Below, piece after piece: positions 22,395 through 34,591 of a DNA stretch of 64,000 bases (the first letter of the stretch is position 1; every line of letters starts with the position of its first letter). The stretch is from contig CM043970.1 in NCBI GenBank assembly GCA_014529385.2, forward strand, positions 65,490,496 to 65,554,495, in the 5' to 3' direction. Position numbers and translations under genes: made by a program. The notes under the pieces are model-generated. The model saw only the letters and a list, made by a program, of their open reading frames with translations, did no database searches and had not been told where the DNA came from. Origin of the DNA: Adiantum capillus-veneris (Eukaryota > Streptophyta > Polypodiopsida > Polypodiales > Pteridaceae).

Positions 22395-23451
22395 TTGCGT
22401 CCTCTTGAGCTTAGTCATCAACATTGCCAGCACACATCTGCTCACTTTCTCAGATTTCAGTGAGCTTTGGTGAGCGTCAGTAGGTCAAAAAATACTCCAA
22501 GTGAGCTCGTAAAGCTTAGTCTATTCAAAAATTATATTCAAGCTCATTTCACCCTCCGTTTCCACTATAAGCAGTACTGCGCAAACAATTTCGTCATTTT
22601 GTGCCAAATTTTTGTCAATGCCATTTTTTGCATAAGATATCGTTCCCAGTCTTCTATGGGTTGTGCTATATAGCACGTGTTGGTCCCACTTCATTTCTCC
22701 TCTTTTTGGGATTGGGATATTATGGCTAGTCTTTATGCAAGTCGCAATGACATGCTAAAATCGCAATACTGCGTAAAAGAGCTGGCTGGAGTCAAAGATT
22801 ATGCATGAGAAAGATAAGATGGACATTGTCCTTGCTGGTGTTAAGGATATTAATGAGAAACTTATTTTTGTTGGCAAAGTCATTTTTGAAAGTTCCCTTG
22901 TGCAAACTGTTCTTCACGCTTTGCCAGATTCTTACCAGACTTTTGCTAATACTTGAAACTTATGACCCAAGGAAATCCTAAAGTTGTGATGTATTATGCA
23001 CATTGCTCTTGCAAGAGTCACTTTTGAGAAAAACCAGGGCTAAACAATGTGCAATTGAACATGCCTTTATTGCTGCTCAAAGAAAAGGCGGTAACATCAA
23101 TTTAGCCACTTGTCATGGTTCTTTTGCGAGTGGTAAATCACTTGTTTGTAATGATTCTATTGGTAGCAATTCGTCTAGAAATTTTGGTGAAAAGGAAAAA
23201 AAAGAATATTGTGTTGCCATTATTGTAAAGCTAATGATTACTTGATCAAGCAGTGTCCTAAGTTGAAGGCAAAAGAGGCTAAGAAGAAAGATGCTGGTTC
23301 CATGACAAATGCAACCATTGTTGAGTCTTATATGACAGAACATTGTGATGATGATGTTGATGCAAAATGGGCTTTTAGTGCAGAGCACACTTATGATCCT
23401 TTTGTCCATGATGCATGTATGTCATTTGTTATAGATGCTCATGTGTGGTAA
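22395..23451 (+). pseudogene. Copia B leader and gag remnant
   Basis: The leader is recognisable to about 22700 and holds the motif TGTGCTATATAGCAC at 22662-22676. Gag begins abruptly near 22720 at the level of LYASRN, so about the first 150 residues found in copia C are missing. Later blocks (MHEKDKMD, LLQESLLRKTRAKQ, zinc knuckle CHYCKANDYLIKQC at about 23212-23253) occur in different frames. It ends at HVW where the gypsy LTR starts. Confidence 0.8.
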
Positions 23452-24409
23452 TGATAGCCATTTTTCAACTCTTTGTAATTGACATAGTATGCTACCTCAC
23501 CCTATCAAAATCACTCAAACATTGTGGTTATCCTCACCCTTTCATAGGTGTGTGTGAGTTAGGGGACTTTCCCCATATCTCCTTAAAACCCCCAGCTAGC
23601 TAGTAATTGGGTCAGTTGAACCAATATATATATATATTATGGCCCATTTTTATCTAAATATTTCATTGTATATAGAGCCAAAATATAGGGATTTTTTATT
23701 ACGATCATTTTGATATTTATTAGGTGTGTTGTTATTTAGTTAAGTATACTATGTACCTTTACTCACCATTACCATGATCTTTCTTACCATGTATTCTATA
23801 AAAAATCATTTCATGCAACTCCAAGAAAAACCCTCAAAAAAATCTTTCACCATCAGTCATTGTCTTTCACTAAATTCCTATTTTCTACAGGTATTTTTCC
23901 TTCTCTTTTGAAAAAAAATATACATCAATAAAAACAAATGAGAACCCTTTTCATTTGATTCTGTATATTTTTATATATTTATTTTTTGTATATACAGCTA
24001 ACACTATTCTAGATTCCATGAATTAATTTATACTAATTTATTTTTTTCCATCATTGGCCATATATTATATTTTTGTATTATCCACAACCAAGTATTTTTC
24101 AAACCTCTAGAAATCTATTAGGTCATCCTCTCATGCAAGGAGGGGCTTATGCAAATTCAACAAAAAGGGGGCCACTGAAGATTTTTTTGTGAAGAAAAAT
24201 AGGTTTTGATGATTTTTTTATATCTATCTCCAAATTTGAAGCGTTGACTAAAAGACAAAATGTGGACCAAAAGCTGAGTAATCAACTCAAACATTTTGAT
24301 AATTATTTTTGAGTTACCAACGGTGAGATAGGATTCTTTTTGTGGACCCCAGTCTGCCCACTTTTCTCACAAAGTAACCCATAGTCTTTTCTCACCTCCT
24401 TTCCTACTT

Positions 24410-24449
<40 letters not shown>

Positions 24450-25157
24450 ATTTCTCTCTATTCCTCACTCAAACCTGTAACTTCCATGGTTTTCTGTCAC
24501 CCTCTTCACCGTTAGCCTTCCTTCTCACAGCCGTAGCTCCCTTTTGAAGCTCTACCTACATCCACCATCTCCATATCTCTCTCTATTACTCCCATATTAC
24601 AATCTTATTCTACCCTTTCAAGAATGCATAAAATCTAAGAAACCTAAATATACTTAATCCCTGCATAATGGGGGTTTTTTATCAACAAAACACTCATTCT
24701 CTTTGTGGTGATTCGACTATGGTGGTAGCGTGAAAAGAAGAAGAAGGAGAACGGTGATCACTTTTGACAATATACGCAAGGGTGAGTCCAAGATTCCTCA
24801 AGGATTCACCATCTCAAGGGTACACCCATCTCATTCACTCATCCTTCAAGTCATTCTACCCATTGTAACTATATTACTAACTTTTTCTAGTGATTACTGA
24901 CATGTACTGCTAACCGTTTCCTGTAAATTGCGCCTACTCTACTCTACCTTGGAGTAGGCAACCTCACACAAAAATCACTCACCTGTCTAGAATCTTCTCT
25001 ATTTCACCTCAATAATTCTCTCCTCTTGAGAGCACATCCATGTGACTCAAGAGACAAGAGAGCCCCACTCTCATAAGAACATATAAAAAAATTCATAAAC
25101 ATGGTTTTCTATGTAAATGTTGATCAGGAGATAATCTTGCTAAGGGCTCTCCTCACC

Positions 25158-25165
25158 TATAAATA
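25158..25165 (+). promoter_or_regulatory. TATA box in the 5' LTR of gypsy 2
   Basis: TATAAATA in the context CACCTATAAATAGAGCCC, conserved in the 3' LTR at 33727-33734. Confidence 0.65.
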
Positions 25166-25710
25166 GAGCCCTTTTTCCTTTGTAAAGGGCATGATCTCTA
25201 CATTATTGCTCACTACTTTGAGCGTACCATTAGCCATATTAGTTGTAGGGAGAGAGAGTGAGCTCTCTATACACCATTACTTGTGGTGTATAGGAAAGCT
25301 TCTTTGAGGTAGCTGGAGCATTGCAAGGGAATGAGTGATTCATAACTTCCAATCAAAGTTGTAACTACTCTTGCACATCAATTGAATTAATAAGTTGGAA
25401 GCTACCACAGTTCAAAACTCTCTTGAGTCTCTCCAATTCATGCTTGGCAATCTCATTTCGTTTGGTTTAAGGTGACACGTTTCATTTTGAGATTCTTTTG
25501 TAGTATTTGCTTGTATGTGACTCAAGAGCTCTTGTGTTTGTTTTTTGTTGCTTGGCAAAACATTATAAGAGGGTTGTATGGTGGCAGGGTTCCCATAACC
25601 CTAAGATAATGTGTAGATCGCAACATCATCAAACTTAATTGTGTCTCTTGACTCTCCTCCAAGCTGTTTATACACCCGTGTCAATCATTTAAAGTGAATC
25701 TTAATTCTTA

Positions 25711-25831
<121 letters not shown>

Positions 25832-26069
25832 TTGTAGCATTGATAGTTTTAGTGTACCCTTCCTTCTCGCTTGTATTGCTCATGGATTCTCCTCTTCGGC
25901 GTGCTAGTTCGCTCTCTAACTAGGTGGTGCCCCGTCACTTGTTGTTGGTTGTGGGTTTGTTGTGGTTTCTCTTGTTTGTGGTTGCCCCAACCCCAATTGA
26001 GCCACACGGGAGCCTTGAGAGGTGTTTAGAGACACAATTAAGAGGTGTTTAGAGACCCAAACCACCTCA

Positions 26070-26090
26070 ATTTTGGTGCCCCCACTGAGG
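26070..26090 (+). promoter_or_regulatory. Primer binding site of gypsy 2
   Basis: TTTTGGTGCCCCCACTGAGG follows the LTR end. TGGTGCC is near the TGGCGCC start typical of this class of gypsy elements. Confidence 0.55.
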
Positions 26091-26376
26091 AAGGCTTGTG
26101 TATGTTGTTGTGAATACTTAGCCTTTAGAGTAATCGAGTAGCTTGCATGAATCATGAGAGTTTGTATGATCCTTTCATTCCATTGCAAGGCAAAAGATAC
26201 ACATAATTGTTAGTAGTAAGTTGCAATTTCAACGTGTAACTTGTAGGATCTTAGGTTCTCTTAGGTTGGCCGAGATAAACACTTTGGAAAATCTTTTTAT
26301 TTTGCCTCTCATTAGGTACGATATTAGCTTAGACGTCTATATTTTTGTGTTATTTTAAGCGTTAGGACATGCATAG

Positions 26377-27569
26377 GCCATGGATAATGGCCCAAGGATA
26401 AAGGTGTTTCCCTCTCATTTCACTCCACACATTAGAATAAACATTTCCATTAGTAGGAAAATCCATTTTCAACAGCATATGATGTTCATGTTTGGTGACC
26501 AAAGAGTCGGAGAAATTCTCGTGTCACCAAAACCGGTCATCGTGCCTCTCGTTGATTATCATAGATCATTTGATGTGCATATTTTTATTTTGTTGTAGAA
26601 TAGATTGCAATTTATAAAACATTATTGTGTAAGTTTTTTTACGAAAGAAAAATAAAAATGTGCTGTCACTTTGAAATTGATTCAATGGAGACCCAATGCC
26701 AAATGTCAGGATATCCTCTCTTTTTTGAAGAGCCCGACGAGGATGCCAAGCTATTTCTAGCTTATTTCAAAATGGTGTGCCACATAAAGAGAGTGATAGG
26801 AGGTATTAAATGCTTAGAAATGTTTGAAGTAGTTCTTAGAAAAGATTCTAGCACTTCGTTTGATTCTCTATCTCAGGATGTTAAGGAAAACTATAAGGAA
26901 GTTGTTGATCATTTCAAGAGATATTTTTTTGACCCCCAAAACACTCAAAAGCTATGGCAAGACATCATTTCTCACAAGAATTGGATGACTACTACATGTA
27001 TAAACAAGAGTTTCTACGTCTTTGGGTTGTATGGGTGAGAAATGTTGCTAACCCTAGTGATGGTGCAAAGTTCCTAAAGAATCATAGTTGGTCTCTTTCC
27101 CACACTCAAGATAAAATTTGAGGCGGGTGCACTTACTACCTTTGATGCATTTGAAACTAGGGCTGTTAAGAAGTATAGGAAACTCAAGTGTCTAAGATGA
27201 GAGGTTCTAATAGAGGGTCCTACACTTAAGGGAAAATTGAAAGCATCAATATCTAAAGAGATTCCTGAGGTTACAACGGAGGTAACTGAAAAGTTAGATG
27301 AATCTTTAAGCAACTTGTCAATCCACCTTGCACAAGTTGTAGGTCCCAAGGGACAAACAAAGAAATCCGAGGAGCGAGAGCCACGACCTAGGAGAATTTT
27401 GCAATGTTCGAATTGCGGAGATTCTGGACATGGGATATATAATTGTCCTTGGCCCCGTGGGGAGACAAGGAGACCTAACTTGAATTACCTAGTGATGAAT
27501 GCATGTGAAGGAACTAGTCAACAACCACGGCTTTTACAAAGGCCAAATGGAGCAAGACCACCTCCATGA
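26377..27569 (+). pseudogene. Gypsy 2 gag
   Basis: The reading frame is broken. Early frames from about 26380 are of uncertain role. The capsid-like segment lies at 26625-27038 (MSGYPLFFEEPDEDAKLF, VVDHFKRYFFDPQN), and after stops the tail resumes at 27237. A perfect CCHC zinc knuckle, CSNCGDSGHGIYNC, is at about 27408-27449. A Lys/Arg-rich linker (27573-27800) leads towards the protease. Confidence 0.75.
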
Positions 27570-27932
27570 GGAGTGGAAGGAGTTCCACCTTCGTCAGATC
27601 CAAATGTGCATCTGGTAGAGGTGACAAATTCAAATGAGATTGATGTGGAAGCAAATGGCATCAAGCGTGGCCGTGGAAAAGGTAAGGAGAAAGAAGGAGT
27701 CACATCACAAAGTTACCATGGACAAGAGAAGAAGGCAAAGGAGACCAAGGAAGCCAAAAGGACTCGATGTCGTATCAACCTCCAAGACTTTCCTCTTGGA
27801 CATGGTATGGCTCCATACAACCTGTTGGAAGACATGAGAGGTAAGGGTCCTTATATCACATGACCTCAATTTCTTGCATTATGTCCACAAGCTAGAAGGG
27901 ATTTAAGAACGTAGTTAGCACTAGGAGAAAGG

Positions 27933-28300
27933 TAAAAGAGAGTGTGCCTGTTGTAAAAATTGCACAATCTGAAATAAATGAGGATATTACACATGTGCTA
28001 GATTGTTACATCAAAGGAAGGCTGGTTAGGAAAGGTCTAGTGGATGGGGGTGCACAAATCTGCATCATGACAGAAGGACTTATGCAAAGACTAGGCATGC
28101 ACATCCATGAGACACCTGAAATCAAAGTGAAAATGGAAAACAATAGCAAGGCTAGGTGCGTATGCATTTGTAAAAATGTCTTTGTGGAGGCCTTTGGCAT
28201 TTAGAAGATGGTGGAATTTTATGTTAAGTCGACCAAGGGAAGTGGCTATCCATTTATCCTAGGAAGACCGTGGCTAATGAAAATGCGAGATTTGAAGGAT
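27933..28300 (+). pseudogene. Gypsy 2 protease
   Basis: Retropepsin-like: GLVDGGAQICIMTEGLMQRLG at the catalytic site, with D-G-G instead of D-[ST]-G, and FILGRPWLMKM at the C-terminal strand. A TAG at 28202 interrupts the frame. The changed catalytic triplet and the stop make activity unlikely. Confidence 0.75.
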
Positions 28301-28639
28301 TGGGAAAGTGGAAAGTTGACTTGCAGGAGTGATAATCATAAGAAGGTTGTCTTTGACATGAAGGAGCAACGTCAAGAGGAGCTCCATGAAGAATCATCTC
28401 AAAGTGAGACGGAGGAGAGTGGACTGATAGCACTTCAAAAGAAGAAGGTAGCGGTAGCACTACGAAAGAGGAGTCTTCCATTGAAGTCATGGGGGTGAGG
28501 TTTAATCCAAACAACCAAAAGACCTCTTGTCAAGGTTTGGAGGAGGTAGGTTCCCAAGAGAACCAAAATGTGGAAGATGAAGGAATGTTAGAAGGTATGT
28601 TGTCTACAACACTTACAAAGGATGAGAGAGGAGTTCAAA

Positions 28640-29330
28640 GGTGTGTTCAGGAAATTTTCTAGGTTTTTTGCTAAAGACTACACCAACGTGCGTGGAGTAG
28701 ATGATGGTCAACACAAGATCGAGCTAAAGCCAGAGGCCACACCTAAAGCTCAAAATCTACGAAGGTTAGGAGTCATTAAGGAGCAGGCTTTACTCTAGGA
28801 GGTAAGAAAGCTTCTCGCAGCAAGTTTCATTTATCTAGTGAAGAATTTAGAGTGGGTCTCTCACGTTGTTGTCACTCCCAAGAAGAACAGCAAGTGGAGG
28901 GTGTGTGTGGATTATCGTCCAAATGAGGCAACAAAAAGAGATCACTTTTCGCTCCCATTTTAGGATGAGATACTAAATGAGGTAGATGGTCACCAGAAGT
29001 ACACTGTGTGTGATGACTATTCATGTTACTTTCAAATAGGTATTGCTTTGGAAGATCAATTGAAAACAACCTTCATCACTCCTTGGGGTTGTTATGCTTT
29101 CAGAGTCATGCCATTTGGCTTGACAAATGCTCCTGCAACTTTTCAATGCTTCATGAACATGGTGTTTCAAGAATTCTTTGGAAAGTCCATTAGGGCTTTT
29201 ATTAATGTTTTTGGAATTTATAGCTCAAAATCATTGCATCTACAAAAGGTAGAAGAGGGTTTGAAGAAACTCTACGACATGGGAGGTCAATTCAACCTAA
29301 TACGTGCAACATAGGTGAGGATGAAGTGAT
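28640..29330 (+). pseudogene. Gypsy 2 reverse transcriptase
   Basis: Conserved blocks in order: VTPKKNSKWRVCVDYRP, YFQIGIALEDQLKTTF, FRVMPFGLTNAPATFQ. Where YxDD is expected the sequence reads AFINVFGIYSS, so both catalytic aspartates are replaced. There are further stops before 28900 and at about 29312. Confidence 0.85.
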
Positions 29331-29589
29331 CTTGCTTGGTCATAAAGTTTTTTACAAAGGCATCAAAGTGGATCCTTCAAAGGCATAGGCTCTTATTGAG
29401 TTACCATCACCCAAGAGTCTTAAGGAGGTCATCTCATTCATTCAAAAGAATGAAGTATATGTCACGCTTTATTCACTTAGCCTCGGAGTTACCTCATCCC
29501 TTACAAAATTTGACACAATAATTCGAATTTGGTCTGATGAGCTTGAAGAATATTTTTGTACCATCAAAGTCATTCTGTCAGAACTACTA

Positions 29590-30048
29590 ACACTTATGCC
29601 TCCTTGTTGGGAGTACACATTCTTTGTTAGCTCTAGTGTTGGGAAAGAAACAATTGGTGCTATTTTGCGACAACAAGACCCCCACAGTAACAGGATGCGA
29701 CCCATCTACTTTGCTAGTAGGGTCATGAATTCTTTGGAGAGAGGCTACACAAAAGGAGAACTCATGATGCTTTCTCTCATGTTTGTGGTGGTGAGAAAGT
29801 TTAGATCCTACTTGCTACCAAAACCTTTTGTAATTCTCACTGCAAAAAATTTGTTCCCTTGGGTGTCATCTCAAATGAATCTTAGTACTAGGATCTCAAA
29901 GTGGATTATGGATTTGCAAGAGTTCCAATACTCTTTCAAGGTAGAAGATAGTGTGCGTGCACAATTGGCAGGGATTCTCACTTATAGGGTACTGAGAAGG
30001 AGATTAAGGTGCCTACCTACCATTGCCACCACCAAAAAGTATTCCTAA
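29590..30048 (+). pseudogene. Gypsy 2 RNase H (RT-linked)
   Basis: TIGAILRQQDPHSNRMRPIYF, ASRVMNSLERGYTKGE and VVRKFRSYLLPKPF follow the usual RT-linked RNase H order. The first catalytic Asp region reads FFVSSSVGKE, so the expected Asp is missing. Confidence 0.75.
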
Positions 30049-30057
30049 TGCTTTTAC

Positions 30058-30438
30058 CTTGTTCTTTGATGGAGCTTTTTGATGAGCCACAGGAAAAGCA
30101 GGGGGCTAGTGTTGCTCAACCCAAGTAAAGAGGTGGTCATGAAAGAGAAGGTCAATCTACCAGGTTCAACTAGCAACAATGAAGCAGAGTATGACATACT
30201 ACTTCATGGATTGAAGATGTGCATTAGTCAAGGTATACAATGTCTCATGGTAAAGGGGGATGAACTTCTCATTGTGAATCAAATCTTAGGAATTTGGGCA
30301 TGCAAGAATGAAATCCTAAGGACAAAGGTTCATGTCATCCATAGGTTGTTTAATCAATTTGAAGAAGTGCAATTGTATCATATTCCTAGGAAAAAGAATG
30401 AAGATGCTGATTTACTTGCACAACAAGCAGTTACATGA
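30058..30438 (+). pseudogene. Gypsy 2 second RNase H (archaeal type)
   Basis: A second RNase H-like domain follows: LFFDGAF, then a stop, then NLPGSTSNNEAEYDILLHGL, LMVKGDELLIVNQI and HIPRKKNEDADLLAQQAV. This order (DGA, NNEAEY, GDS/GDE, N-x2-AD) is that of the archaeal-type RNase H acquired by Tat elements. Confidence 0.8.
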
Positions 30439-30649
30439 GTTGAGAAAGAAGTGCAAATCATCATGGTGGTAGCAGTTGTCAAGCAACCGAGATACCAGGG
30501 ATTGGAGTCATTGGCTACATTTTGGAGAGCGAGTTTCCATAAGACTTCACAAAATCTCAGAAGAGGATACTCATGAAGAAGGCAAGTTTCTATCTCTTCC
30601 TAGAAGTCTCCCTCTATCAAAGAGGGAAGGATCAAGTGTGAGGAAATTC

Positions 30650-31720
30650 CAGCCATTCTAAAAGGTTTGCATGAAGAGGCATGTGGTGGTCATTTTGCCC
30701 AAGAATTAACCGTGAAGAAAATTCTGCTTGCGGGGTATGTTTGGCCAAGCTTGCAAGTGGATGTCCAAAACTGGTGTAAAATTTGTCATAACTGTCAGGT
30801 AAATGGAAATAGAAGGTTGGTGCATGGTCCGAGGCAAATACTTCTTGCAAATGGACCCTTTAAAAAGTGGGGCATTGATGCTATGGGTCCTCTACCTAGA
30901 ACAAAAAATGATAAACTCTACATTCTAGTAATTGTAGATTACAAGACTACATGGGTAGAGGCTCAAAGTGTGGCAAGGATAAATGGGAAAATAGTGAACA
31001 GGTTTGTCTACGCTAATATTTGTTGTAGATTTGGCACACCTCCAGAGTTGTTTTTTATAATGGTCTAGGGTTCAAGAGGGGTTTACTCGCAGAATTTTGT
31101 GAAGAGCTTCACATTCTACATCTTCATAGCACACCCAACTACCCACATTCAAATGGTTTGGTGGAGAAGGCTAATGGTGTCATCGTAGGCATCATTAGAA
31201 AAATGGTGCAAAACAAGACAAAGTTGTGGGATGACTTCTTGGATGGTGCCTTGTGGGCATATAGAACCACATATACTAAGGCAACAGAGTTCACGCCATC
31301 ACGCCATTTCACTTGGTGTATGGTCAAGAGGCTTTGCAGCCAATTGAGCTCAACATTCCACCAATGCGGCTTCATGGCAAAGGGGCAAAAGATGATCAAG
31401 AAACATGGACAGATTGACTTCTTACCTTAATCAAACTTGAGTGGAAGAGAGAAGAGGCGTTGAGTGCTAAAAGAGGAAAGCTATACAAGCAAAAGAAAAG
31501 CTCGATAACAAATTGAAGGACAAAGGCATCAAGGAAGGAGATCTTGTGCTAAGGTATGCCAATTGACTTGATAATCGTTTTGATGCCAAGTTTGAGACTA
31601 GATGGTAGGGACCATACATTGTCAAAAAGGCTTTCAATTCAAGTTATTACCAGCTCATGGACTTGAATGGTAAAGAGAACTCCAGGAAGGATCGGTTGAA
31701 GCCCTACTTGAGTCGCCTCC
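30650..31720 (+). pseudogene. Gypsy 2 integrase
   Basis: An H2C2 zinc finger (HEEACGGHFAQ ... CKICHNC, about 30670-30795) is followed by the core WGIDAMGPLPRTKND, LVIVDYKTTWVEAQ and RFGTPPELFF. After stops, the third acidic block appears near SNGLVEKANGVI (about 31150-31185). The C-terminus is traced to FNSSYYQLMDLNG and LKPYLSRL (about 31700). It is multiply interrupted. Confidence 0.82.
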
Positions 31721-31920
31721 TACCAAAGGATCTACCAAAGAATTGTCAAAGAGCTACTGTCTCATGTAAGTTTTGTTTCATGATGCATGTGTGTAACTCA
31801 AGCCAAAGTGACAAGGATCTACACAATGAAAATCTTGTCCAGATACCAAGAATCAGACAAGACTCAGAACCACTCTCTTTCGAAAAGATGCCTCATGATG
31901 TTACATGAGGGTGCCATCAT

Positions 31921-31936
31921 CCTGAGGGAGGGCTAA
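31921..31936 (+). promoter_or_regulatory. Polypurine tract of gypsy 2
   Basis: GAGGGAGGGCTAA immediately precedes the 3' LTR. Confidence 0.7.
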
Positions 31937-34291
31937 TGATAGCCATTTTTTGGCTCTCTGTAATTGAAATAGTATGCTACCTCACCCTATCAAAATCACT
32001 CAAACACTATGGTTATCCTCACCCTTTCGTAGGCGTGTGTGAGTTAGAAGACTTTCTCCATATCTTCTTAAAACCCTCATCTAGCTAGTAATTGGGCTAG
32101 TTGAACCAAATAAGTAATAAAAATAAAAAATAAAAATAAATTATGGCCCATTTGTGTGTAAGTAATTCATTGTATATAGGGCCTAAATATAGAGACTTTT
32201 TACTAAAATTATTTTCATATTTATTTAAATATTTTTGCCTAGGTGTGTTGTTATTTACCTAAGTATACTATGTATATTTACTCACCATTATCATGATCTT
32301 TCTTACCATGTATTCAATAAAAAATCATTTCATGCAACTTGCAAGCATCTCTTATTATTTATGTGAATCCACTCCAAGAAAAAATCTTTAAAAAATACAT
32401 TTCATCATCAGTCATTGCCTTTCACTAAATTCCTATTTTAAAACGGGTATTTTTTCTTATCTCTTGTAAATAAATATACATTAATAAAAACAAATGAGGA
32501 CCCTCCTCATTTGTTTCTCTATATTTTTATATATTTATTTTTTGTATATACAGCTAACACTATTCTAGATTCCATGAAGTAATTATATACTAATCTCGTT
32601 TTTTTCCATCATATCCATATATTATATTTGTGCATAATCCACAACCATGTATGTTTTCAAACCTCTAGAAATCTATTAGGTCATGCTCTCATACAACGAG
32701 GGGCTCGCCTTTGGGGCCTTATGCAAATTTAACAAAAGGGGGGCCACTCAAGACTTTTTTGTGAAGAAATATAAGCATTTTGGTGGTAATTTTTATATCT
32801 ATCTCCACTTTGAATTTGAAGCGCTCACTAAAAGACAAAATGTGGACCAAAATCTTAATAATCACCTCAAACATTTTGATAATTGTTGGAGCTACCACCG
32901 GTGAGATAGGATTTTTTGTGTGGAACCATTCTGCCCACTTTTCTCACAAAGTAACCCATATTCTTTTCTCACCTCCTTTTCTACTTTCACACACACGCAC
33001 ACACACTCATTTCTCTCTATTCCTCACTCAAACATGTAACTTCAATGGTTTTATCTCTCCCTCTTCACCATTAGCCTCCCCTCTCACACCCGCAGCTCTC
33101 TTTTGAAGCTCTACCTACATCCACTATCTCCATATCTCTCTCTATTACTCCCATATTACAATTTTATTCTACCCTTTCAAAAATGCATAAAACATAAGCA
33201 ACCTAACCATACTTAATCTCTAGAAAATGGTGGTTTTTTATCAACAAAACCCTCATTCTCTTTGTGGTGATTTGACTATGGCGGCAGCGTGAAAAGAAGA
33301 AGAAGGAGAACGGCGATCACTTTCGACAATCAATGCAAGGGTGAGTCCAAGATTCCTCAAGGATTCACCATCTCAAGGGTACACCCATCTCATTCGCCCC
33401 TCTTTTCTCATCCTTCAAGTCATTCTACCCATTGTAACTATATTACTAACTTTTTCTAGTGATTACTAACATTAAATGCTAACCCTTTCCTGTAAATTGC
33501 ACCCACTCTACTCTACCTTGGAGTAGGAAACCTCACACAAAAATCACTTATCTCTCTAGAATATTTTCTATTTCACCTCAATAATTCTCTCCTCTTGATC
33601 CCACATCCATGTGACTCAAGAGACAAGAGAGTCCCACTCTCATAAGAACATATAAAAATTTTCAAAAACATGGTTTTCTATGTAAATGTTGATCAGGAGA
33701 TAATCCTGATAAGGGCTCTGCTCAGCTATAAATAGAACCCTTTTCCCTTTGTAAAGGGCCTAATATCTACACTATTGCTCGCTACTTTGAGCATAGCGTT
33801 AGCCATCTTAGTTGTAGGGAGAGAGAGTGAGCTCTCTATACACCAGTACTTGTGGTGTATAGGAAAGCTTCTTTGAGCTAGCTGGAGCATTGCAAGGGAA
33901 TGAGTGATTCATAACTTCCAATCAAAGTTGTACATACTCTCGCACATCAATTGAATCAATAAGTTGGAAGCTATCTTAGTCAAAAATCTCTTGAGTACCT
34001 CCAATTCACGCTTGGAAACCTCACCTCGTTTGGTTTAAGGTGACACGTTTTCATTTTGAGATTCTTTTGTAGCATTTGCTTGTATGTGACTCAAGAGCTC
34101 TTGTGTTTGGATTTTGTTGCTTGTGAAAACATTATAAGAGGGTTGTATGGTGAGAGGGTTCCCACAACTCTAAGATAATGTGTAGATCGCAACATCATCA
34201 AACTTAATTGTGTCTCTTGACTCTCCTCCAAGCTGTTTATACACACGTGTCAATCATTTGAAGTGAATCTTTATTCTTGCACAAATCTCTC

Positions 34292-34334
<43 letters not shown>

Positions 34335-34591
34335 AGGTGTTTGGTGTGTGTATTTGTAGCATTGATATTAGTGTTAGTGTACCCTTCCTTCTCGCTTGTA
34401 TTGCTCAGGGATTCTTCTCTTTTGACGTCCTGGTTCTCTCTCTAACTAGGTGGTGCCCCTTCCTTGTTGTTGGCTATGGGTTTGTTGTGGTTTCTCTTGT
34501 TTATGGTTTCCCCAGTCCCAATTGAGCATCACAAGAGCCTTGAGGGGTCTTTACAGGTTGCCTCTTTTGTTGCCCATGCCGGACCGCCTCA
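31937..34591 (+). repeat. 3' LTR of gypsy 2
   Basis: About 2.65 kb, homologous to 23452-26069, with a TATA box at 33727-33734 and a (TC)n tract at 34287-34333. The last 40 bases diverge from the 5' LTR but end in the same CCTCA. Confidence 0.82.
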
